The translations under genes and the position numbers were made by a program. Source: Ascaris suum (Eukaryota > Nematoda > Chromadorea > Rhabditida > Ascarididae). From it: DNA of 64,000 bases. Location: NCBI GenBank assembly GCA_013433145.1, contig CM024184.1:1798137-1862136 (forward strand). Direction: 5' to 3'. The first letter of the stretch is position 1. Every line of letters begins with the position of its first letter. Below, one piece after another: positions 52,486 to 64,000 of the stretch. The notes beneath the pieces were generated by a model. It was not told where the DNA came from and searched no databases. It saw nothing but the letters and a program-made list of their open reading frames with translations.

Positions 52486-55400
52486 ATGCCAAGACCTGGA
52501 AAAAATTCCTATGAAGATCAGGTAAGAGCTTACCTATGCGTATATTTCCACCCATCTGTCTAAACTCATCAATTTTTATCGACTTTTCAAGAAAAAAAAC
52601 ACTTTTAATAATCATTTATTCTGCGAAATTTTCCTCAAAAAATTATCATCGGTGATTCTCAAATAGATCAAGTTGCTTGAACATTTTAATTCCAAGTTTT
52701 ATAAGATTATAAGTCTAATCATTGGTTTATTTGTTTTGAACTTATCTCTTCAGTTTCTGATACTTTTGTGCATTCAGACACTCAGACGCAGAACATTTCA
52801 GACAGATACTCTCTTTAGACAAAGTTGAGCTCGCGGAATTGTCTAAAGCTTTTTTTCAGAAGGCCTTCAGTCAACAGTACGATTTGTTTTATGAACTTAG
52901 CACAACCATGAATATATGAATACATTATTTCTTTGTAGTTTTAGCTGCTGGTCTCATCAATAAACAAAACTACTCGTTTGGACGCAACTTCATCGAGCTT
53001 TTTAACTAGCAGGTCTTCTTACGCTATCACAAGAGGTTCTCTCGAAAGTTGGGCCTAGAAGAGAATTCACCTAGAAGAGAATCTGCCTCCTAGCCAAGTC
53101 ATTAACCATGCGGGCGTTGATCGCATTATGTGGCCGATGATTTTGTTGTCGGAAAGCATAGAGAATAACTGTAATGTATCAAATCGATTAGAAAATTTTT
53201 AGAGAGGGAAATAATTATAATTAACGAAGATAGATAATTAATCATTATGAAACGAATGATATGAAGAAATTCTGAAATTAAAAATAACAAGAAAATTTCA
53301 GAGGCAGATGAGAAAAAAATTCAAAAAGAAGCCAAAGCCGAGAAAAATAGCTGAAGAGATTTGAAGAGTATTAGAGTAGGGCAAAGGATTATATTTATAG
53401 ATCATTGAGAATGGTATATCTTATCCTCCTCCCCTCTCCCCCTCCCCTTCCCCCCCCCCACACCCCCCCCCTCTTCGCTGCTCTTATAAATGCTATGAGG
53501 CTATAAACATTCAGCCGTATCTCCGATTTTCTGTAAATGTGCATACAGTCAACTAGTTGTGTAGTTTGAATGAAAACAGTTTAAAATTTGCGTCAAGCGT
53601 ATATCTTTATGGAGGAAATTTCATCAAGAAATGCATTCAGGCATAAACTATTTCAGATCGACACTCTTAGACAAAGTCGAGGTTACAGACTTCTCGAAAG
53701 TTTTTTTTTTCAAATAGGATTTCTGCCAATATTGCACCAGCGGCGAGTGATTTTCATTAAGCAGTTTTATGCTGCCAGCGCAGAGAACTTAAGACTCTCG
53801 ATTACCATTGTGTTGAAGAAAAACGCTCTGATGACTTAATGAATGCCCGAGCAATGTGTATAGCAAATGAGATGTTGTGTGCGTCTTAACAATAAAATGT
53901 TGCACTCGAGAATAGTCATCTGAAGGCAATCGTTTTGCAGAAGCCTCCATATTCGTATATTTGGCTCACCTATATGGCAATACAGAATTCCGAAGAGAAG
54001 ATGCTACCATTAACAGAAATCTACAAATTTATTATGGATAAATTTCCGTTCTATCGAAAGAACACTCAGCGATGGCAAAACTCGCTTAGACACAACCTTT
54101 CGTTTAATGATTGTTTCGTAAAGGTGAATGCTTATAATTCAGTATTTATTGGAGTATTTGAAAATGATAGATTGCTTGTTTGAGTTGTTTGAAATTCGAT
54201 TATAAAATAAATCCAACAAAGCACAGGTGATTTCTCACCTGATTTCTTTGAAAATTAAAGGGAAAAAGCATTTTAAACTGCGTTAAAATTTTATGTCGGT
54301 TGGTCCAGCAACACCTTACATTAATATCGGCGAGGTATGATCTTGACCACTCGATTATTGTTATTTGCTCAAAGCGTCGACATTTGTGCAACTAAAATGA
54401 ACTTATACAATCTCCATTGTTGGCCAAACTAAATAACACTTTTAGAGCAATTGAAAAAATTTACACTTACATATTTTAAATAATAATACTGCAAACAACA
54501 AAAATAGATGATATTTTTGAATACTGTAGGTGCCAAGACGACCAGATAGACCAGGAAAAGGATCCTATTGGGCAGTACATCCGATGGCTCTTGGAATGTT
54601 CGAAAATGGTAGCTGTTTGAGGAGGCGTAAACGATTCAAGGTAAGATGAAACAATTTAATGCGTTATTGAAATCAACTCATAAAGAAATATATTGAATAT
54701 TGAACTATTTATTACTGTGATTAGTTAATGATCTATATTTTATTTATTATTAAATGTTTTTTAAATTATATTATTAAAGATCCTGGCATATTATAGGTGT
54801 TTTAGAAATGGATCACTTCACTATTTGCTGAGAGCGGAATTAAGAGCGAAATTATTGTTTTATTTTATGCAGGTGCTGTGATACGTGCTTGATGGCGAAG
54901 CATATGGCTTTCTCTTTGAAAAAAAGTGCTCTTAACAATACAGTTCAGCATTACTTTAGACTTTCCAGTAAAAAAAGCTTTAGCATAGGTTGACAGAAAG
55001 TAGTAATAAAATAAGATGCGGGTACACACCGAAATTCTTTTTAATTTTTAATTTTTGATATTTAAGCACTTTTTTCATTCGCTTTTATCGATGCGTCTTT
55101 TTTGAACTGGACCAGAATCTACGATCAGAAAGAGGCTTCAGAAACTTAAGCGGGCATATGCACCGTTCATCGGATCGAATAAATATCGTTCCTGATTGAG
55201 TAATATTGTTTAAGAGATAAGCGTTAAGCCATATGCACCGTTCATCGGATCGGATAAATATCGTTCCTGATTGAGTAATATTATTTAAGAGATAAGCTTC
55301 ATATTGCTTAGATAAGCCAAGCGTGTGCGAGTGGTGATGATACGGACTCAGTGGTGCATGATATGTCATTCACGTGTAATTCTCTGCCGTGGATTTTCCC

Positions 55401-55590
55401 GAATGCGTCTCTTCTCCCTCAGAATCTACTCGAACGGACGCCTTTCTTTGATCCACATCAATTCCTTATCAATGCGCCAAATTTGCTCATGTTTCCACCT
55501 TACCTGCATTCGGCAGTTGATTTAGCGAAAGGTGTTCGACCACTTAGCAATTCATTCATGATCGATTCTATATTATCAACACCATCTTGA
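52486..55590 (+). CDS. lin-31: FoxB-type forkhead transcription factor, lin-31-like
   Basis: Exons 52486-52521, 53941-54123, 54530-54640 and 55312-55590, all phase 0; 609 bp, 202 aa plus TGA. The protein starts [12 protein letters not shown], the hallmark start of FoxB proteins, followed directly by the forkhead domain (about residues 13-110): [15 protein letters not shown], helix 3 [20 protein letters not shown], wing segment [15 protein letters not shown] and basic end LRRRKRF. C. elegans LIN-31, which controls vulval precursor fate and is a MAP kinase target, has the same layout and 237 residues. The last exon encodes a hydrophobic, Pro-containing tail with [10 protein letters not shown], like the short conserved motif at FoxB C-termini. 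Two Thr-Pro sites (ERTPF, STPS) could be MAP kinase targets, an inference. The exon 4 acceptor (TTGCTTAG at 55311) is the least certain junction; reading through from 54641 or using a site near 54874 meets stops at once. Confidence 0.92.
55155..55297 (+). repeat. 75-bp direct duplication
   Basis: Two copies starting CATATGCACCGTTCATCGGA at 55155 and 55230, nearly identical, in the last intron of the forkhead gene and ending about 15 bp before the exon 4 acceptor. Confidence 0.95.
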
Positions 55591-55662
55591 TGCTTATTAG
55601 ATCAATAAATCAATACTAGCTTAGTGATCAATACAAATTATCAGCATTCATTTTACACTTTA

Positions 55663-55668
55663 AATAAA
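55663..55668 (+). other. polyadenylation signal (AATAAA)
   Basis: AATAAA 73 bp after the forkhead stop codon. Another copy at 55604-55609 is only 14 bp after the stop and less likely to be the one used. Confidence 0.5.
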
Positions 55669-58537
55669 AATTGGTGCAACCGTAATCTTATAAAGAAAAT
55701 TTTTTAATTATTATAGATTAAGAATATTTTCATTTCTATAAAGAAACTTAATTACTATTAATTTTCTCTAAAAAATTACACCATAATTAATAATATTGTC
55801 AAATTTTTCAAATTTAACTTTATTTTTTTTCGGCTATCATATAAATTAATTTTATTTTCCGGCTTTTCCGGCTTTCATATAAATTCATATAAATTTTCCG
55901 GCTTTCATATAAGCTCTCATATAGGATTCAATTTATTGATAGATAGTTGTATGAGTATGCGTTAAACGCATGTTATATACTTTTAACATTCACTAAATAT
56001 CGCCATATTGTCCGTTGATGTGTCTAAGTAATTCAATATAAAATGAAGCTTTTAAAGCAAGCAATTTTGCAATAAGATTTTTCTTTGCAATCGTATTTTC
56101 TTATAGAGCCTTCCATAAGCCTACATCGATAATTCAACAATTCATTCATTAATTCGATACTAAAGTGTATTATGAGTAATGCTAGAGATAATTAATTTAG
56201 TCAATTACTATAAAATCTCATCAAGTAATTAAGTATAAAATCACTTTCTCACTACTTAGATTATATTTTAATTTCTATAGAACCCTATTTATCTAACATT
56301 TACAATTTATTTAATACAACATTCTGAAGCAATGAAGCATCTAAATCATTTGCAGCACTGGTTAGTTAGCACTATAACGTATAATATCTTAGATGAAAGG
56401 CTATTTATTTAAAAAATGCTTGAATCGACGATGTTATGCTTGTGAAGGCGCTTATGTCCGTTGTTATCATCATTGAATGCGCTTATGTCCATCATAATAT
56501 GTCCATAGAATTCAGCGAAATGCCGCTGTATAAAATGCATGCTATTTGAAGTATATGTGCTTATGATGATATTGCACGTTTTTCTTTACTGGTAAACTTT
56601 CAACGTTCACTTTTGATCTATATGAGCATCAATTTGCATGTGTCAACAATTTGTTATTATTGCATAGATAACCTACAATTTATAAAAAGACTATATCTTC
56701 GTTCCGTTTCTATCAATTGGAATTTGTAAACCGCATTCTAGTGAAATCTTACCTGTGCTCCCACGTTTACCTGCTCAGCAACTCCAACCTGGCAAGCGAT
56801 AAATATAGAATTATGAAGATTGAGATATGACGTTGAACTAGAATATGATCTCTTAGATGGGTGATCAGTCATAAATTATGATCCCCTAAAATTCTTTTAA
56901 TCTAGAGTTATAGATGTTTAAGAGTACTGAAAATTTTGCATATATTTAGACTGAATGAGTTTTCACCTGATATTGGCCAACGTAAAGGAAAACAAGAATA
57001 GTTGTGGATTTTTATGATCAATGAAATCTGTTTAAATATTGGGGGGATTTTATTCCGATTTATTTGATTGGTTTTTGCTGAATCATTGATGAAATTGGTT
57101 GTTTAGGTGAACGGAATGCTTAGATATTCCAAGTTTGCTGATACGCTTTTCCACTTGCTTTTTTTTGAATCACATTTATGAGAAACTGTTTTTTTTTTTT
57201 TTTTTTTTGCTCTTTGAGTCGATTGTTGAGGACCAAATTTTATTATTGCATAGCATTGTTATTATTGTTTCGTGATATGCATAAATATGTAATATAAATG
57301 CCACATGAAGAAGGTAAATTTTCAAATAATAGAGCAATATTGCAATGTTGAATAATGACCTAATCGTAATCATAGTTTTATGCTGCATCTTTCACTCTAT
57401 TAACGTGCGCATATTTCCCAATGGTCATTTTGCTGGTCAGTGATGGTCACTATATCATTTGATAGTTACTTGTTACAACTTAAATTGAAATGTTGCTGGT
57501 TTGAAAAGAACACGACAACTATTCTTTTCAATGTTCTGCGTTGAAGAAATAATTCGTTATTGATGCTTTTGAATTTTTCCACAAATAACGTCGTTTAGCG
57601 CAAAGAGAAAGAATGCCAGTAACACTGAAATGGCTCCTCATAATCTCCGTCGTTTACCTCACCCCCCCCCCCACCCCTCATTACACCTTTCACACCGTAC
57701 CCCTCATTAGGATCATAGGATAATGCTGCTTCAGTTTTCGTTCACTGATCGTTGTTGTGCTATTTCTAGTTGCATTGCTCCATGCAGCAATAAATTTATA
57801 TCGGTTATATGGCAGTTAGAGGTGTTCTCTCTGAATGTGACCTTCGAAACGAGTATTTTTGAGGTCGTCTTCCTTAATGATTCCTTCACATTTCCTTCAA
57901 AATTTTCGACAGTTTATTTGATCAACGACGACAATACAATTAACATTATATGCATCTAACACATTGTCATCATGCAGTCTATACCACATAAAAGCGGAAA
58001 AACGCATCACGAGTGGTTAGTTGGCACGATATGCGCTTTCATAGTCTTATCTATCAAAAGAGTCGGCATAGTAAGGCGTCGAAAAATGATTAAACATATG
58101 CAGTGATGCATTCATAGCTTTATCGAGCAAACTACTTGAATAAATCTTCCATAAAGGATTTTATGAACTATGCGATATAAATCAAAAGTCCGATCGATAT
58201 AAAAGAAACAATTTTTTAAAGCACCTTTGAATGTCAATAGCTCTTTTCGAATTTGTTTGAATAAATATGAAAGGATTGCATACAACGTCAGTCATCCTAT
58301 AGCATGCATCATGCAAATCCAATTATATAACTTAATTTTCAACGATTTTTGCACCAAAACTGCGCTCGGACATGTAAGCGGACAAATGTGCGCATATGTA
58401 TATGCGCAAACATGATCCCATTAAATCGAGTTTTATATATGGACCTTCAAAAGTGCCTAATAAGTACAAAATAACTGAACAGAAAGTGCATAAAATGCTC
58501 AAAATTATACAAAATATTAATAAGCTCTTCCGGTTGG

Positions 58538-58840
58538 ATGAAATATGCTATTGCTCAAGCAGAAATATTTTTGCCAACTATGAGTAGCATTATGACCCAA
58601 GAGGATCGATTGATTGGTGACGTATGTGCAACGCAATGGCAGGTGTGCAACGGCACCGGTAAAGGTGGAGCATTCAAAGAGATTGTCTTCTTCTACTGTA
58701 ACGATACAACAATTCATTACTACACTGCAGCACATCAAAAAAAAAAGAGCAAGTTGTGCATAACGATGCGCGGTTGTCTTTGCGCTGGCAATAATAATTC
58801 ATTTTGCTGCGCTCTACAAAATATTCCACTTAACCGATAG
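58538..58840 (+). CDS. doubtful Cys-rich open reading frame, 100 aa
   Basis: ATG at 58538 to TAG at 58838-58840. The product has eight Cys, all after residue 28 (DVCATQWQVC, FFYCND, LCITMRGCLCAG, FCCAL), and two possible N-glycosylation sites (NGT, NDT), a pattern seen in secreted disulfide-rich proteins. It has no signal peptide of its own. It could be the last exon of a spliced gene with an unseen upstream exon, or chance. No family is recognised. Confidence 0.25.
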   Translation: MKYAIAQAEIFLPTMSSIMTQEDRLIGDVCATQWQVCNGTGKGGAFKEIVFFYCNDTTIHYYTAAHQKKKSKLCITMRGCLCAGNNNSFCCALQNIPLNR

Positions 58841-61800
58841 TCCATTATTCGTTTGGTACTCACTTCCAAAAAACGCACCTTTCATATAGCTCATTATAGG
58901 TTTAATGCTCACCTTTATTAATCATTTTCATCCGTGGTAAATCATAAAAGGTTCACTGAAAAAAGAAAAAAAGAAAACCGACCATATGATACAAACATCT
59001 ATAAGTAATAAGGTATTGACGACAATATGCGTTAGCACAATATACCAGTTTACCGATGAACAATAATAAATAAAAGTAGTTATAATGATAAGAATGAAGA
59101 GTACAGAAGTCAATATTCTAGCTGTATTATTTGAAAGAAATATGGTATGGATTTTACCAGAAATATTCAATCGCAAAGCAATAACCACCATAATAGAGAC
59201 TTAACATCGATTTTATTAAGATAATATGAATATCGCATCTCTTTCATTACTCGAACTACTCATTAATCTTTCAGATGTAACGCAACATAGAAGGCATTTA
59301 TGGATCGATGTGCTAATTCAAATGGATTGACGTCTATCTGGAGATGTAGGATGGATTTGACTTGATAGTTGCCGATCGGCGATTTGATAGCAAAAATTAA
59401 ATAAGCCGATCCTTTTGTATCTTTTCGAATAGATAATGAAATGAAAAAAAAAATTACTTATAGAAGGTTTTTAAAATTATTCAAACAACGGAAAGGCTTT
59501 TAGACATATCTTCAAATAATTCCTCCAAAATTATGCTGCTATTTTTCATTGAAGATATTTGTTTCATAATGGAATGTCAATTGTTGTGATTTGCATCTTC
59601 TGGTGACCTTTCATTCATAACACTGCAAACGCCTAAATGAATAGAGATGGATGCGATCATTAGTGAGAAAGGAGATCAACGATACGTTCCGATGCAATAC
59701 TCTAAGATTTCATTTCCGGTGGCCAAGTTGCTTTTGCGGATAATTTCCTTCAATAAACAAATAAGCAAATTTACATATGCAAATTTCGGGAACGCTGATT
59801 GTTTTTTATTAATTGCTAAATATGAAGCTGATAGCAACTGTTCTATCCGAATCAAGCAAAGAAACTTGATAATAAACACTAGCAGCCATATATTTTAACA
59901 TATGATTTTTTCAACTTTTTTTTTGTGATTATATTGAAATTAGAGTGATACCTTTAATATATGCAAATTCCTCGGGAAGTTTATTAAATTTTTTTTTTTT
60001 GTTTGCTGATATTCAATTTGTTCATTCGACGAAGATACGATGAGTGTCATTGTTGAGTATCAATGCACAACAGCAATATTTACACTCGAAATGAAATTCA
60101 TTTGCTAGCATATTAGTATCCCTCTCGGGAAATCAGAAGCTATTTGTTTTCAGTGCTTGTGCATCGGTTTCGTTGTGCACAATTCACTCGCTCTCTCTCT
60201 TTGTGTCAACCTAATACGACATGTCCCTATTTCTTAATTACCGTAGCCTTGCCATATGCTTGTCACTGATGCTTACCCCTTTCGGATCGCTTCCTTCCTA
60301 ATTACCGAATATCATGTGAAATAGGTGCCCCTTCAATGTCTATTGTCTTGTCGGCTTTACCTCCCTTATGTATCCTTTCCCTCATATAATATTTTCGATA
60401 CTATCCCTTCACCCACATATGATATTTCCGGTATATTTCTTCAACTCTCATATAAAAACAATATTGCTAAATTCAGAATCGATGATTTATTGATATTTGC
60501 GTGATTTTAATTTCAAAGAGATTTATTTGCATTAATAAATTTGAGCATCGATATCATCGAATAATTTTGAAGTATTAAAATAAAACAACATAATTTGCAT
60601 AAATTATCTCACATTAACAAAAATCTAAATAATAATATTTGAATATTTTATCATATTATTCTCGAAAAGAAACTTATAGCAATTATTAATTTGTGATACA
60701 ATAATAGAAATATAAATATGTAAAAGAAAATTGAAATAGATGAGCAAATGTTAAAAACATATAAATATGCAAATAATAATAGAAAAATAAATAATATGCA
60801 AATAATATAAATAAATTTATTCTTTATAAATAATAATAATAACAATAATAACAATAATGGGATTTCAGTTAGCGTTCAACGAGGTGTCAAAGAGAATTTG
60901 AAATCAAGGCGTCATACCTTGTTTGCTAAAATTCATTGCTGTGGACTAATTTTTAAAATCCATCCCAACGTTGACCTGACCTATATGATGACCGTTTCAA
61001 ATCATATATCTTCAGCAATTTGCATTGAAAGTTTTCTCCTATAAGGCAATCAGAATCGATCTAAGAATCAACTATTGATCAAAGATCAAAATCTGTGCGT
61101 ATTATAGATTAAAATATGACTTGCAAATCGAATAAATTTTTATATGGGGGGTGCTATTCGTTATATTGTCTTTTTTTTTAAAAACTCATTTGATTTTTTC
61201 GCAGCTCACTTGTTTTTCTTTTTTTTTTTTGGAAAGGGGAATCCTACAGCAATAATTTATTTTTTGGGCATATCGTTCATAATTTCTAATATATAGACGA
61301 CAAGGAAATCATTAAAAACTGAAAGTTGTGTCAAATTGGCAAAATATTTCGTTTTCAATCAATAAAGCGCTATTTGTTATCATGTTGTACTGTTAATATT
61401 GTTTATGAATATAGTTAAATATTATGATAATTTCGACATATTTTATATTCTTCAAAACAACAATACTACTTAGCAATCGATAAAGTAATAGGAAAGCGCA
61501 ACATTTGCATAGATAATCCTAATATTTGAATTTTCTAGATTCGAAATAAGATGCGAATTTTCATTCCTTTTTTTTTCTCTGATATTTCAATGAGACGATC
61601 TCCTAATTTATGAACCGAAAATGCAAATTTCGATTTTTGCTGTGGAATTTCGCCTTTTTGAAATTCCAATCTAAAACTTTGAATCGCATATAAGAAATTA
61701 AGGACAAAAACGAAAATATTATGAAATGAATTTGCCATTATAACAAACTAATATTGGCGAAAAAATGTGATACAATTACTATATTATAGTATTCAGATGC

Positions 61801-62556
61801 ATGTCAATGAAGCATACTATTAGAGTGACCACCACTAAGTGACCATTCTTCGATCGATCTTGTTAGGTATTTTGTAAGGTTTTCATAGTGTTGTTTTGTT
61901 TAAATTGGTGATCGAAGTTGTTGGACGCCCCACAAGGAAACAGAATGGCGAATTAGTCAAGTTTTCTTCATATGGCAATGTGTTATCCATCTGAAACAAA
62001 TGTTTGGTTTAATCACAGCATTTGAACGATGCTGGCCGCGGCGGTCATCACTATGTCATTCGGTTTTTTTAATACCAGTTCCAAAAGGTATTTACCCGAG
62101 CGCTTGGGCGCCTAAGTTGTGCTGAAACACATGGAACATCGACCACAAAGTCATATGATGCACTCTCCCCACCTGGCCGCGATTTTTTCAATTTGTACTT
62201 TAGTGGCTATGAGGCCTAAGATTGATCATGAACAAAGCTTTGCTTGGATTAGTCAAGTGGTGCTTATTTTCTGAGGTTAGTGGTTCGCGCTTTAGAATCG
62301 AGCAGAGGACTTTAACGATCGATGTTTAGGTAATAGATATTTTCGATTTGGGAGTTTTCCATCTCAAATTGGCGTTGTTTCGCAATATGGAATATGGTTA
62401 ACTAATATTTAATGTCGGATACTTCAATTTTCTATGCAAATTTGAAAACATGCACAATTTAGTTTTAGAGTCACGTTTAGATATGCGGCGTTTAGGGTAT
62501 TAAGACGTCATTATGATAAGGGCAAAAATAGAAATAAAAGGCATAGAATACAGTGA

Positions 62557-62655
62557 GGGTGGGGGGGGGGGGGTTTCGAACCCCTAACCTAATGCAACGA
62601 AATATGCAGCCGGTTGTCAATTATTAAGCTGGGATCCAATTGAGTGATCGATCAC
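62557..62655 (-). ncRNA. tRNA-like relic
   Basis: On the minus strand, CTCAATTGGATCCCAGC resembles the tRNA D-arm/A-box. About 52 bases further on, GGGGTTCGAAACCCC gives a perfect T-arm/B-box stem and loop. The spacing between the boxes is longer than in a normal tRNA, and no good anticodon or acceptor stem can be drawn. The 3' side runs into a C-tract. More likely a degenerate tRNA or a tRNA-derived element than a working gene. Confidence 0.25.
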
Positions 62656-63618
62656 TGCGCAAGGTTGAATTCTAAGAAGAAGTTCGTTATGAGGAGTGAA
62701 TTTGTGGTTTCGTTAAAAATCGATGAATTTAGTGTCAAGGTTATTGAAACCGTAATGAGGCGAACGAAACGCTTCAAGTTTTGTTGTGTGCAATTTGCGG
62801 CATTCACAAAGCTGTTGTCGATTTGCCGTAATACTGTATAGTTGATGACGATTCAAATTTTCTACCCCAATAATTCTCACAATTTAATGTCTACGGTTTG
62901 GATTTACGTTATTGTCAAATCATATCAAAATCTCTAATTCACTTTTTTTTTTCGCTTATAATCTCCTATCGTAATGAAGAAATTTCAAAGAAAAAAAAAA
63001 AAGATTTTTGTTGAATAAATTTCAACAAATTGAAAAAAAAAGATGAAAATTTTTTCATTAAAGTGTTTCGAATTTTTATATTGCGAGGAGATTTTTTTTT
63101 AAAATATGAGTATACGTAAAAACAATATTGAAATTTATTATAATGAGAGAAATTCAAAACTAGAAGAATTAATGAAATATTTATCGATACGAGAAATTAC
63201 AATCAACGCAAAAAAATTAACTTTATTTTTTCTATATAAATAAAACTCATTGAGATATTCAAAAAAAGAGACAAATAATTTCTTCATTAAAAAAAAAAAA
63301 AACAAGGGGAGACGTTTCATGCAAATTAAAGAAATACCAATAATCGCATCTCATCCTCCAATATCTAAATTTCTTATCTGAAGAAGGTTCATAAAAACAT
63401 CAGTGTTGGTGTTTTTTTTAATATGCATTCCTAAAAATCTATCAATTTCAAAATGAATCCTCGGCATTAAATACAAATTCTGGGAAAATAATTCGAAATG
63501 CTAAGAAATGTGAATGCGTTTTTATATTGATCGGACTTTCATTTTCTATGGACAGGTCGGTAGAAAATGAATTTTTTTTACGAGTGGTCCAATCAGTTAA
63601 AAGGTGAAGTAAATATTC

Positions 63619-63727
<109 letters not shown>

Positions 63728-64000
63728 TTGCAGAAAACTCATGAAACCGATTGGTGAGGTGATTAGAAATGCCTTTTGTGCAAGCTGTTTTGGTACGCTT
63801 TCCACTTTATTCGTTGTGATCACGACTAACCCAACCCGAGTGTCCTAACCAAAGGTCGTCCTTTCTGAGAAGATTTTTGGCACAGTTGGGCAGATTTGGA
63901 CAGATTCAACTAAAGACTCTTCTTGAATACACAACTCCTTAAAGATTGGAAAAAGTGCAGGACCCTTTTTTATACTAGGTCGACTGGTCGACGACATGAA

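Noticed and set aside
54874..54900. Alternative acceptor for forkhead exon 4 (TTATGCAG before GTGCTGTGA)
   Set aside because: It meets a stop codon after two residues and would lose the conserved FoxB C-terminal motif.
62090..62220. Possible mariner transposase remnant (LSPPGRDFF resembling the SPDLAP-x-DFF motif)
   Set aside because: Only one short, imperfect match, no upstream catalytic motif in the expected place and no terminal inverted repeats found.

Overview
The window is eukaryotic and, on its proteins, nematode. It carries a cuticle collagen with a nematode-type N-terminal domain and a KRLRR processing site, a FoxB forkhead gene close to C. elegans lin-31, a CREB3-family bZIP gene and part of a gamma-butyrobetaine/trimethyllysine dioxygenase-like gene. 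Base composition is very AT-rich (around 30% GC by eye). Genes are split into short exons (36 to 375 bp) with GT-AG introns from about 100 bp to 11 kb. All gene models were read by eye from splice sites, reading-frame phase and protein similarity. I cannot name the species or the nematode clade.

Layout: (1) 593-1804, minus: two adjacent exons of the dioxygenase gene, whose catalytic part lies beyond base 1; a long hairpin sits at 374-531. (2) 1805-15289: AT-rich non-coding DNA with simple repeats, an (AT)n tract, a 22-bp array and G- or C-rich tracts. (3) 15290-28999, plus: a six-exon CREB3-like bZIP gene (319 aa) with an 11.2-kb first intron. (4) 29000-34117: apparently non-coding, with a 14-copy array of a 20-bp unit and an (AT)n tract. 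(5) 34118-46929, plus: a six-exon gene for a 182-aa secreted protein of no family I recognise. Its fourth intron contains a complete seven-exon cuticle collagen gene (434 aa) on the opposite strand (39854-44059). (6) 47246-47475, plus: a possible two-exon 44-aa gene just behind it. (7) 52486-55590, plus: a four-exon FoxB/lin-31-like gene (202 aa). (8) 55591-64000: mostly non-coding, with one doubtful Cys-rich reading frame, a tRNA-like relic and a final (AT)n tract.

The genes do not form a pathway: two are transcription factors, one is structural cuticle, one is carnitine metabolism, one is secreted and unknown. The most unusual points are the collagen gene nested antisense inside the intron of the unknown secreted gene, the lack of a membrane anchor in the CREB3-like protein, a recurring set of long G-rich tracts in very AT-rich DNA, and several short-unit arrays that repeat possible transcription-factor sites.
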